A stretch of DNA of 7,737 bases, from the NCBI GenBank assembly GCA_003222555.1, contig QHWL01000034.1, forward strand, positions 3,949 through 11,685, read 5' to 3'. Under the pieces are notes generated by a model. That model saw only the letters and a list, made by a program, of their open reading frames with translations. It ran no database searches and was not told where the DNA came from. The first letter of the stretch is position 1. Every line of letters starts with the position of its first letter. The stretch is from Acidobacteriota bacterium (GTDB lineage: Bacteria > Acidobacteriota > Vicinamibacteria > Vicinamibacterales > CAVVIG01). Position numbers and translations under genes: made by a program. Shown here one piece after another: positions 1 to 6,369 of the stretch.

Positions 1-397
1 CCTGCGCCTCTTTCATCTTCAACAGCGACGCCGAACGGATGCGGAGCTCGGTCGCGTCGACAGGCTTGGCGATGAAATCGTTGGCTCCGGCCTCGACCGC
101 GCGCAGTCGATCCTCTCGGCTCACCATCGACGTGACCATGATTACGGGAACATCGCTGCCGGACGGATCCCTGCGGATGCGACGACAAACCTCAAAACCA
201 TCGAGGCCCGGCATCACGACGTCGAGGAGCACCAGATCGACGCCGAGGCGTAGTTTGGCGAGCCCTTCGATGCCGTCGCGCGCCGATTCGTGTTCGTGCC
301 CCAGCGACTGGACAAGCACTTCCGTGATTTTCCGCGTGACATCGTCGTCGTCTATCACGAGGATGCGCTTGCGCTGGAGTGCTGACGAATAACTCAT
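1..397 (-). CDS. Response regulator or hybrid protein, N-terminal receiver domain (partial)
   Basis: The frame opens at ATG 397 and runs off the left edge with 132 residues visible and no stop. Residues 10-125 form a complete receiver domain: RILVIDDDDV with Asp16/Asp17/Asp18, acceptor Asp59 in LVLLDVVMPGLDGFEV, Thr89/Ser90 in VIMVTSMVSRED, and Lys111 in DFIAKPVDATEL. After the domain the sequence continues as a charged helix (RSASLLKMKEAQ). This is the usual linker between an N-terminal receiver and an output domain such as HD-GYP, GGDEF, a phosphatase or a histidine kinase; the output domain is outside the window, so its role is unknown. The start is supported by an in-frame stop TGA at 430-428 upstream, with no good alternative start between; the ribosome site is weak (CTGGG about 10 bases before). 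It follows the Hpt gene after a 189-base gap, so it may have its own promoter. It could be the terminal phosphate acceptor of the cluster, by position only. Confidence 0.9.
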   Translation of the reverse strand, partial: MSYSSALQRKRILVIDDDDVTRKITEVLVQSLGHEHESARDGIEGLAKLRLGVDLVLLDVVMPGLDGFEVCRRIRRDPSGSDVPVIMVTSMVSREDRLRAVEAGANDFIAKPVDATELRIRSASLLKMKEAQ

Positions 398-464
398 GCG
401 AAAAACCCAGACTGCCGATCGCGTCTTTCATTTCCTCTGCGCGGCCCATTCCATGCTGTTTCAT

Positions 465-541
465 CACGAAGACACAAAGGACACGAAGGCACACGAAGTT
501 CCTTCATCGAAAACTTTCGTGAGCTTCGTGAGGTCTTCTTT
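465..541. repeat. Imperfect inverted repeat of CACGAAG units in the 189-base gap
   Basis: The only sizeable spacer in the cluster (398-586) contains CACGAAG at 465-471, 482-488 and 492-498, followed by the reverse-complement CTTCGTG at 524-530 and a variant CTTTCGTG at 514-521. GAAGAC (468-473) pairs with GTCTTC (533-538), CACGAAG (482-488) with CTTCGTG (524-530), and CACGAAGTT (492-500) with AACTTTCGTG (512-521, one bulge), forming a long imperfect hairpin around position 506. Its A-rich composition differs from the GC-rich genes around it. Elements of this wording are seen as dispersed intergenic repeats in several environmental phyla; this is recalled from general knowledge and was not searched. 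No run of T follows the stem on the minus strand, so it is not a standard intrinsic terminator. No convincing promoter was recognised in the gap. Confidence 0.7.
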
Positions 542-586
542 CACACGCGCCGAAGGCCTGCGCCACTTCAGCTTGCGAGTACGGCG

Positions 587-937
587 TCAGCCGACCACGA
601 CGTGTTGTATCGCTTGGAAGCTGGTGTCCAGTTCTGCGACGATGGCCTCACATCGATCGAACAATCCGCTGCGCGCCGCGGTGGCAAGCTCGCCGCAGAT
701 GCGCGCCAACGACGCGGCGCCGACCATCGCCGCGCTGCCCTGCAGAGTATGTGCAATGCGGTAGGTCGCGTCGCCGTCCCGCCGGGCGATCGCCTCCCGC
801 AAGGCCGCCAATCGGGTCGAAGTGTCGCGCACGAATATCTCGATCACTTGGGCCGCGAGCCCCGGCGACCCTCTTGCTTCGAGGCCGCGCAGATGCTCCA
901 GCACCTCCAATCCCATTGGGTCGGGAGTCGTTTTCAC
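587..937 (-). CDS. Stand-alone Hpt (histidine phosphotransfer) domain protein
   Basis: Hpt proteins shuttle phosphate between receiver domains in multistep phosphorelays. This one is 116 residues and consists of the Hpt four-helix domain only. The first helix region is LAAQVIEIFVRDTSTRLAAL (28-47). The phosphotransfer motif is RIAHTLQGSAAMVGA with His63 as the predicted phosphoacceptor, followed by LARICGELATAARSG (77-91) and a last helix AIVAELDTSFQAIQ. The usual motif is AHSLKGSA; here the Lys three residues after the His is Gln (Gln66), an uncommon substitution at a site that often helps receiver docking. There is no kinase or receiver domain, so it must work with partners. The CheA receiver encoded upstream and the receiver encoded downstream are the obvious candidates, which is inference. 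The start is a GTG at 937 with a strong ribosome site, and the stop is the TGA at 589-587. Confidence 0.9.
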   Translation of the reverse strand: MKTTPDPMGLEVLEHLRGLEARGSPGLAAQVIEIFVRDTSTRLAALREAIARRDGDATYRIAHTLQGSAAMVGAASLARICGELATAARSGLFDRCEAIVAELDTSFQAIQHVVVG

Positions 938-1042
938 TTATTGCACCCCTCTCAAGCACCGGCGCAGGGCCACGACGCCGACGAGCAGCAGCGGTGTGGC
1001 GACGACGGAAACGAGAATCCAGACCGGTCACCACATCATCAT
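938..1042 (-). pseudogene. Possible 34-codon membrane micro-ORF with an in-frame TGA at codon 5
   Basis: The cheR stop is embedded in ATGATGATG, so an ATG at 1042 overlaps it in the same ATGA arrangement seen at the other junctions. From this ATG the frame reads Met-Met-Met-Trp, then TGA at 1030-1028, then PVWILVSVVATPLLLVG, VVALRRCLRGVQ and TAA at 940-938, directly abutting the Hpt GTG. If the TGA were TGG, the product would be a 34-residue peptide with one clean transmembrane helix (about residues 8-26) followed by an Arg-rich positive tail, which predicts an N-out, C-in orientation. The sequence shows the frame and the stop. That this was or is a gene is inference, based on the exact fit between the two neighbours and the hydrophobic profile. 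Alternatives are a chance hydrophobic frame in GC-rich spacer, a nonsense mutation, or a base-call error. It is unlikely that TGA means Trp here, since the neighbouring genes end at TGA. Confidence 0.35.
946..953 (-). promoter_or_regulatory. Shine-Dalgarno sequence for the Hpt gene
   Basis: On the minus strand GAGAGGGG ends 8 bases before the GTG at 937. This is the strongest ribosome-binding site in the cluster and it decides that GTG as the start over the ATG seven codons further in. It implies that the Hpt protein is translated independently rather than only by coupling to cheR. Confidence 0.75.
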
Positions 1043-2562
1043 CCGCACGGTCTGAGGCGCTGCAAGCTGCTTCTGCAGAAACTGACGAGCTGCTCGGCGC
1101 TCAAATCCGAGGCAAATTCTTCAGTGAGCTCCAGCGTGTGCCGGTCCCAGTCGCGAATCACGTTTTGATATTCATGACAGGCGCGCTCGATGTCGCCGCG
1201 GTCACGATAGAGGTTCCCCAGCCAGAAATGCGCCAGAGCCAGCGAGTCGTCCAGGTACAGCACCCGGCGGAGCGCCTGGAGCGCCTCGTCGAGGCGGCCC
1301 CGGCGCGCCGCAATCATGCCCAGGAGCAAATGGGCGCGCGGCTCGAGATCGCTCAGGCGCAGCACGCGCTCGGCCTGCTCGCGTGCCTCTTCGTACCGGC
1401 CGCGATGCGCGTAAACCCCGCCGAGCAGCAGATGGGCCGGGAGGAAGGTCGGAGTGGACTGAATGAGGGAATCGAGCGACGTCTCCGCTTCCGTCCATTC
1501 GCCCGCGCGAAACGCACGAAGGCAGCGCTCGTACTGCCCGGCGGTCGCCACGTGCGCCTCAACTGGCGGCGGAGCTGCCCGGTGTCGCGCCCCAGCCGGC
1601 CGTGCTGATGTTTTCGGCCGCGCGCCCGCAGATCGCGGGCGCCCCATGGCCTTGGGATCGCGCCGTCGTTCCGCCTCCGCACCGGAGGCGGCTTTCCGAT
1701 AGCAGAACCCACCCTCGTGCTCGACGAGCGCGAACCCCTCGGCCATCTGCCAGAGCGACTCCGAATGCCCGAGCAGCAGATAGCCTCCGTCGGCGAGCGA
1801 CTGGTGGAGCCCGCGCACAAGACGGCGCGTCATCTCGGGCCGGAAATAAATCGCGACGTTCTTACAGAATACGATGTCGTGGCCCGATGAGGACCGCGGC
1901 AGTGGCGCCTGGGTCAGATTCCTGTATTCGAAGCGAACGCCACCTCTGACCTCGTCGTTCAAGCGAAACTGCAGTCCATCGGGCCGAAAGTACCGGCGCA
2001 GCCAGTCGCCCTCCACGTTGCGAAGCGCGCGCGCGGAATATACGCCCCGCCTTGCCGCGTCGAGCACCTCCGTATTGACGTCGGATCCGACGATTTCGAA
2101 CGTCCAGTCAGGGTACGTCAGGTACAACCCCATGTCCCACAGCATGAGCGCGACTGAGTACGCCTCTTCGCCGCTCGAACACCCGGCGCTCCAGATGCGA
2201 AGCGTCGGTTTCGGCTGCCCAGCGCGCTCGGCGAGGAGCGTTGGCAGGATGTGGCGCCGGAGCAACCGGAACTGCAATTGATCGCGGAAGAAACATGTTT
2301 CGGTGATGGTCACCAGGTTGATCAGCTTCCGGAACTCGTCGTCGGCGGATCGGGCCTGAAGGCGATCGTAGTAGTCGTCAAGCCGGTCGAGGCCCAACTG
2401 CTGCATACGCGCCCGCAACGATGCCGACAACGACGCGCGCTGACTCTCGTCGAAATGAAGTCCACACCGGTCCTCGATGAGATCGCGAAACCGGATGAAT
2501 TGGTCCAGCGGCAACACGTCGGCCGGAGCCAAGCCGTTGGCGGATGCGGGTCTGGTCGTCAT
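1039..2562 (-). CDS. cheR: CheR-type receptor methyltransferase with C-terminal TPR repeats
   Basis: CheR transfers methyl groups from S-adenosylmethionine to receptor glutamates. The product is 507 residues, much longer than a plain CheR (about 280) because of a C-terminal extension. The N-terminal helical domain at 15-90 ends in VTITETCFFRD (84-94). The SAM-binding motif IWSAGCSSGEEAYS is at 123-136, followed by EIVGSDVNTEVLDAARRG and the core motif VFCKNVAIYF (231-240, usually CRNVLIYF) and GGYLLLGHSESL (259-270). A basic Pro/Ala/Arg linker at 290-335 leads to TPR repeats at about 341-476, clearest at LLLGGVYAHRGRYEEAREQA (378-397), HLLLGMIAARRGRLDEALQA (411-430) and HFWLGNLYRDRGDIERACHE (445-464). 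The ATG at 2562 overlaps the cheB stop; the frame stays open up to 3000, but that part is antisense-style shadow sequence within cheB. TPR-bearing CheR proteins such as FrzF and WspC belong to alternative chemosensory systems, where the TPRs modulate methylation or partner choice. Confidence 0.95.
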   Translation of the reverse strand: MTTRPASANGLAPADVLPLDQFIRFRDLIEDRCGLHFDESQRASLSASLRARMQQLGLDRLDDYYDRLQARSADDEFRKLINLVTITETCFFRDQLQFRLLRRHILPTLLAERAGQPKPTLRIWSAGCSSGEEAYSVALMLWDMGLYLTYPDWTFEIVGSDVNTEVLDAARRGVYSARALRNVEGDWLRRYFRPDGLQFRLNDEVRGGVRFEYRNLTQAPLPRSSSGHDIVFCKNVAIYFRPEMTRRLVRGLHQSLADGGYLLLGHSESLWQMAEGFALVEHEGGFCYRKAASGAEAERRRDPKAMGRPRSAGARPKTSARPAGARHRAAPPPVEAHVATAGQYERCLRAFRAGEWTEAETSLDSLIQSTPTFLPAHLLLGGVYAHRGRYEEAREQAERVLRLSDLEPRAHLLLGMIAARRGRLDEALQALRRVLYLDDSLALAHFWLGNLYRDRGDIERACHEYQNVIRDWDRHTLELTEEFASDLSAEQLVSFCRSSLQRLRPCG

Positions 2563-3659
2563 TGTGTCAGCGCCCGCAGCCGCTCTCCATGAAACGCCTT
2601 CAAACTCCGGATGAGACCCGACGGAGGCAGCACGTGCTGGGCGGCACCGAGCTCGATCGCCGCGCGGGGCATGCCGAAGACAACGCAGCTGTCCTCGTTC
2701 TGGACGAGCGTCGCGCCGCCGGCCTGCCGGATGGCCAGCAGGCCGGCGGCCCCGTCCGATCCCATTCCGGTGAGCAGCATCCCGGCAGCGCGGGTTCCGT
2801 AGACCTTCGCCAGCGAGGTGAAGGTGACATCCACTGACGGACGGTGGCCGCTCACCGGGTCGCCTGCTGACAGGTGCACACGCCCCTCGGGCTGCACGAC
2901 CAGGTGCGCCCAGTCTGGAGCAAACAGGACGCGGCGCGGCAGAATCACTTCTCCTTCCTCGGCGACTCTCACGGGCAACGGACAACGCTGCTGCAACCAT
3001 TGGAGCAGCCCGGGCATGAAGCCTTCCGCCATGTGCTGAACGATAATGACCGCCAGCGCATAGGCGGGCGGGAGCGCCGACAGGATCTCCTCCAGCACCC
3101 GGGGGCCGCCCGACGAGGCGCCGATCGCCACGACGTCGACGGCCGGAGAGGTGACCGCAGCGACACGCGCCCGCGCCCGCGGACGGGTGAACACTTGGCC
3201 GCCGTGCATGTGAGTGACGACCGGTACCTGGGCCAGCACTTTGACCTTCTCGATGAGCGCGGCGGCCAGGGCCTCCCAGCGGCTGTCCGGCATGAGCGTC
3301 GGCTTTTCGATGATGTCGAGCGCCCCGGCAGCGAGCGCGTCGAGGCGCGAGTACATGCCCTCCCGGTCGAAATAGGAGCTGAAGAACAGCACCGGCGTCG
3401 GGTGGAACGCCATGATGCGCTCGGTCGCCTCCATGCCGTTCATCCCCGGCATCACGAGATCCATCGTCACCAGGTCTGGCCTGAGCTGGGCGGTCAGCTC
3501 GACGGCCTCGCCGCCGTTGGCCGCCATGCCCACGACCCGGATGGCGGGATCGGATTCCAGCATCCGCTTGAGGATGTCGCGCACGACCACCGAATCGTCG
3601 ACAATCAGGACACGGACCTCCGAGGGGCTTGTCGCGACGTTCACAGGCATGCTCGTCAC
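2559..3659 (-). CDS. cheB: CheB, receptor methylesterase/glutamine deamidase
   Basis: CheB removes methyl groups from receptor glutamates and is activated by phosphate from CheA, giving negative feedback and adaptation. The product is 366 residues, close to the usual length of about 350. The receiver domain at 15-140 has Asp21/Asp22, acceptor Asp67 (LVTMDLVMPGMNG), Ser94/Ser95 and Lys119 (IIEKPT). A linker at about 140-172 contains an Arg-rich patch. The esterase domain at 173-360 has the catalytic triad: Ser182 in IGASSGGP, His209 in IIVQHM and Asp302 in LTGMGSDGA. All active-site residues are intact. The GTG at 3659 overlaps the cheA stop (GTGA) and matches the junction pattern. However, AGGG lies only two bases before it, whereas the ATG at 3650 (residue 4) has the same AGGG 11 bases upstream, so either start is possible. 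The stop overlaps the cheR ATG by four bases. Confidence 0.96.
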   Translation of the reverse strand: MTSMPVNVATSPSEVRVLIVDDSVVVRDILKRMLESDPAIRVVGMAANGGEAVELTAQLRPDLVTMDLVMPGMNGMEATERIMAFHPTPVLFFSSYFDREGMYSRLDALAAGALDIIEKPTLMPDSRWEALAAALIEKVKVLAQVPVVTHMHGGQVFTRPRARARVAAVTSPAVDVVAIGASSGGPRVLEEILSALPPAYALAVIIVQHMAEGFMPGLLQWLQQRCPLPVRVAEEGEVILPRRVLFAPDWAHLVVQPEGRVHLSAGDPVSGHRPSVDVTFTSLAKVYGTRAAGMLLTGMGSDGAAGLLAIRQAGGATLVQNEDSCVVFGMPRAAIELGAAQHVLPPSGLIRSLKAFHGERLRALTQ

Positions 3660-5914
3660 GACCCTACGACTCGCACCGACTGGGGTGGCGCGTCGCTCGA
3701 GTCGGTGCCATGGCCGATCAAGCGCCGCACCGTGTCCAGCAGCTGGACTTGGTCGAATTCCCGCTTCATGACGTAGGCGTCAGCGCCGACCTCGAACCCG
3801 CGCCGGCGGTCGTCGAGCGAGTCGCGCGCCGTGACGATGATCACCGGAATGTCGCGGTCGCGCTCATCGGCGCGCAGCCTGGCCGTCAGCTCGAAGCCGT
3901 CCATCCGCGGCATGTCGACATCGGTAATGACGAGATCCCACTCTTTCATTCGCAGCAGCTCGAGCGCTTCAACCCCGTCGTGCGCGATGTCGGCTTCGTA
4001 CCCCGCAGCGAGGAGAATATTTTTCTGCAATTCGCCGGCGACAAGCGAGTCCTCGACCACGAGAACCCTGCCGGGCCGGGGCGCGGGACGTCTCTCGATC
4101 GCGGGAACCGCATCCATGGCCGTCGATCGCACGGCCAGCTCGAAGAGGGCCTGAACATCCAGAATCGGCACGATATCACCGTTCCCGAGGATGGCGGCGC
4201 CGGCGAAGGTCCGCTGGTTCCGCAGCGGGCCGCGCAGCTCTTTGAAGACCAGCTCCTGTTCTTCGTGGACGGCGTCCACGATCAGGGCGAAGCGGGACCC
4301 GCGGCTATCGGCCACAAGTGCGGTCTGGTACGCCGCCCCCGTCGGCGGCGGTGAAAGCTGGAGCAGAGCGCCCAGCGCCGTCAGTGGAATGGCTTCGCCA
4401 TCGACATCGATGATCGGGCCCTGCTGAAGCTGGGGAATCCCGCGCGCAGCCAGGTGCAAAATGCGCCGCACCGTCGCAGTCGGGATCGCGAAGAGCTCGC
4501 CGCCGGCCTCGACCAGCACGACGCGCAGCAGCGCCAGCGAGAGCGGGAGGTCGAGGACGACGGTCGTGCCGCGTTTCAGCTCCGAGTGAATTCGAACGGC
4601 GCCACCCAGCCGCCCGACGACGTATCTGACGACATCCATGCCCACGCCGCGGCCTGAGACGTCGGTCGTCAGCACCCGCGTGCTGAATCCCGGTTCGAAG
4701 ATCAGATCGAGCAGCTCCTCGGTTGTCCACCGTTCCAGTTCTGCGGCGGGAGCAATCCGGTGCCGGACCGCCGCCGCCCGCAGCTCGACCGGGTCTATGC
4801 CGCGGCCGTCGTCCCGCATGACGACGATGATCCGATTGCCTTCTTGTTCCGCCCGAATCAGGAGCTCGCCGGCAGGGGGTTTGCCGCCCCGAATTCGTTC
4901 GCCGGGCGACTCGATGCCGTGATCGATCGCGTTGCGGAGCAGGTGAATCAACGGCTCGGCAATCTGCTCGATGATCTTCTTGTCGAGCTCCGTTTCGCGG
5001 CCCCGGATCGTCAGGACCACTTCCTTGTCGAAGGTTCGCGCCAGGTCGCGCACGGCGCGTGGAAACGCATCGAACACCGTGGAGAGCGGCAGCATGGTCA
5101 ACTCGATCACGCTTTGCCGGAGCTCCTCGGTGATCAGGTTCAGGCGGACCCGGTCGTCACTGAAGTTCGCCAGGAACTCGCGCATCTGCCGGCTGATGGA
5201 GCCGAGCGTGTCGGCGTACTCGCCAAGCTGCGTGGCAACGCCGTTGGTCGCGGCGCCGGGCTCCAACCGCGCTTCCCGCACGCGATCTTTCAAATGGCTC
5301 AGCGTCGCCTCGAGTCGGCGTAGCTCGCCGTGGCGCTCGGAGGCTTTGAGACTCTGAATGATCAATTCCGGCGCCAGATTCGTCAGCCCCTCGAGCTTCT
5401 CCACCGAAACGCGTAGCGAGTGGCGCAGAGTGGGCAGACCGGCCGGGGGTGCAGGCAGACTCCCCGGGACGGTTTCGCCCGCGGCATCGGCGATTCCCGT
5501 CGCCGATCCGTCTGGGCCGGCGGCCGACGGCGAGACAAGCGAGGCGAGCTTCCGGCAGAGCTCTTCGATGTCGAGCGGCTCCGAATTGCCCCGCGCAAGC
5601 TGTTCGACTCGCGTCGACAGCACGTCGAGCGCGCCAAACAGCAAATCGAACGCCCGCGCGTCGAGCACGCGCGGATCGCGCTTGGCCACCACGAACAAAT
5701 CTTCCAGATGATGGGCGACCTGCGACATGTCGGTGAGGCCGAGCATCAGTGCCGACCCCTTCAGGCTGTGGGCCTGCCGAAACATTTCTGCCAGGGCGTC
5801 GTCATTGCTCGGCGCCTGTTCGAGGTTCAGCAGCGCCCCGCTCAGCGATTTCAGACGGTCGCGGGCTTCTTCGACGAATTTGCCGATGAAGGCGGAGGAG
5901 TCCAGCGCGCTCAT
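3656..5914 (-). CDS. cheA: CheA-type histidine kinase fused to a C-terminal receiver domain
   Basis: This is the central kinase of the array, 752 residues. Domains in order: P1/Hpt at 1-125 with phosphorylatable His49 in QAHSLKGSALMLG; a Pro/Ala/Gly-rich linker at about 125-165 with no recognisable P2 CheY-binding domain; P3 dimerisation helices from about 168 (VSVEKLEGLTNL) to 300; P4 ATPase at about 300-455 with N box LLRNAIDHGIE (325-335), DDGRGID (368-374), GFSTR (409-413) and DVSGRGVGMDVV (418-429); P5 CheW-like domain at about 455-595; receiver domain at 615-735 with acid pair Glu621/Asp622, acceptor Asp665 (LVITDVDMP), Thr695 and Lys717. All residues needed for ATP binding, autophosphorylation and receiver phosphorylation are present. 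The ATG at 5914 overlaps the previous stop (ATGA) and opens directly into P1; the longer open frame to 6181 has no such fit. The TGA overlaps the cheB GTG. The REC fusion resembles FrzE, DifE and WspE-type kinases and could serve as phosphate sink or internal regulator. Confidence 0.96.
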   Translation of the reverse strand: MSALDSSAFIGKFVEEARDRLKSLSGALLNLEQAPSNDDALAEMFRQAHSLKGSALMLGLTDMSQVAHHLEDLFVVAKRDPRVLDARAFDLLFGALDVLSTRVEQLARGNSEPLDIEELCRKLASLVSPSAAGPDGSATGIADAAGETVPGSLPAPPAGLPTLRHSLRVSVEKLEGLTNLAPELIIQSLKASERHGELRRLEATLSHLKDRVREARLEPGAATNGVATQLGEYADTLGSISRQMREFLANFSDDRVRLNLITEELRQSVIELTMLPLSTVFDAFPRAVRDLARTFDKEVVLTIRGRETELDKKIIEQIAEPLIHLLRNAIDHGIESPGERIRGGKPPAGELLIRAEQEGNRIIVVMRDDGRGIDPVELRAAAVRHRIAPAAELERWTTEELLDLIFEPGFSTRVLTTDVSGRGVGMDVVRYVVGRLGGAVRIHSELKRGTTVVLDLPLSLALLRVVLVEAGGELFAIPTATVRRILHLAARGIPQLQQGPIIDVDGEAIPLTALGALLQLSPPPTGAAYQTALVADSRGSRFALIVDAVHEEQELVFKELRGPLRNQRTFAGAAILGNGDIVPILDVQALFELAVRSTAMDAVPAIERRPAPRPGRVLVVEDSLVAGELQKNILLAAGYEADIAHDGVEALELLRMKEWDLVITDVDMPRMDGFELTARLRADERDRDIPVIIVTARDSLDDRRRGFEVGADAYVMKREFDQVQLLDTVRRLIGHGTDSSDAPPQSVRVVGS

Positions 5915-6369
5915 GGCGTGAGCCCGTTCCGGCGATCCGCGAGCTTGGCCGGATCCATCAGGAGGAAAACCTCCTCGCCGCGAACACCCGCAGCCCAGAA
6001 CGCTCCGCCACGTCCCTCCGCGCGAAAACACCCCGGCATCGGCGCGAGCGCGCGGATCTCGCAGGCAAGCACCTCCACGACCCACCCGACTCGGAGCCAC
6101 GCGCACCGTTCCCCTCGACCCCATTGCAGCCAGGGGCCGTCCGACTGGCGGCCGGTGAAATATTCGTCCACGTCGATCCACGCCACGGACGCGCCGCCTT
6201 CATCGGCGGACGCCCCTCGCGACCCCGGAGCCTGGAGGCTCGCCACCTCTGACGCCGGCAGCGCCATCAGACAGTCGGCCGCCTCAAACAGCAGCAGCGC
6301 GACGACCGGACCCGAGTCGAGCTCCCGGACGTGGTCGCCGTGTCGTCCACGCGGACCCGCGGTTTTCAT
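5911..6369 (-). CDS. Divergent, compact CheW-like protein
   Basis: This 152-residue protein is predicted to lie between cheW and cheA. The ATG at 6369 is chosen because it gives the same ATGA overlap with the upstream gene as at the other junctions, and GAAG lies just before it. An earlier in-frame Met at 6462 would add an Arg-rich stretch overlapping cheW. Its two ends resemble a CheW fold. Residues 22-46 read VVALLLFEAADCLMALPASE and on, like the first CheW strands. Residues 92-145 read LRVGWVVEVLACEIRALAPM and later GAFWAAGVRGEEVFLLMDPAKLAD, like the last strands. The centre is different: there is no NLRG motif and no GLxVD motif, only SVAWIDVDEYFTGRQ and a Trp-rich stretch (WLQWGRGERCAWL). 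It may be a second, specialised coupling protein, comparable in position and number to the second CheW of Wsp systems or the divergent FrzB. The function is inferred from weak similarity and context. Its stop overlaps the cheA start (ATGA). Confidence 0.75.
   Translation of the reverse strand: MKTAGPRGRHGDHVRELDSGPVVALLLFEAADCLMALPASEVASLQAPGSRGASADEGGASVAWIDVDEYFTGRQSDGPWLQWGRGERCAWLRVGWVVEVLACEIRALAPMPGCFRAEGRGGAFWAAGVRGEEVFLLMDPAKLADRRNGLTP

Noticed and set aside
192..494. 100-codon minus-strand frame overlapping the response regulator, with AGAGGAA before an internal ATG
   Set aside because: The overlapping receiver domain in the neighbouring frame has every conserved residue; this frame gives only Arg/His-rich sequence.
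465..541. CRISPR array or intrinsic terminator
   Set aside because: The units are 7 bp with irregular short spacing, not CRISPR-like repeats and spacers, and no T-run follows the stem on the transcribed strand.
648..1034. 128-codon minus-strand frame overlapping the Hpt gene
   Set aside because: It is Arg-rich and out of frame with the Hpt gene, which has a clear domain, phosphorylatable His and ribosome site.
2563..3000. N-terminal extension of cheR by 146 codons
   Set aside because: The frame is open but overlaps cheB almost completely and reads as Arg/Ala-rich shadow sequence. CheR homology starts just after the ATG at 2562, which also gives the coupled ATGA junction.
2874..3776. 300-codon open frame on the plus strand (with a similar one at 3629-4354 and another at 751-1608)
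   Set aside because: All are antisense to intact cheB, cheA and cheR coding sequence; their His/Arg/Asp-rich translations show no family features and no ribosome sites.
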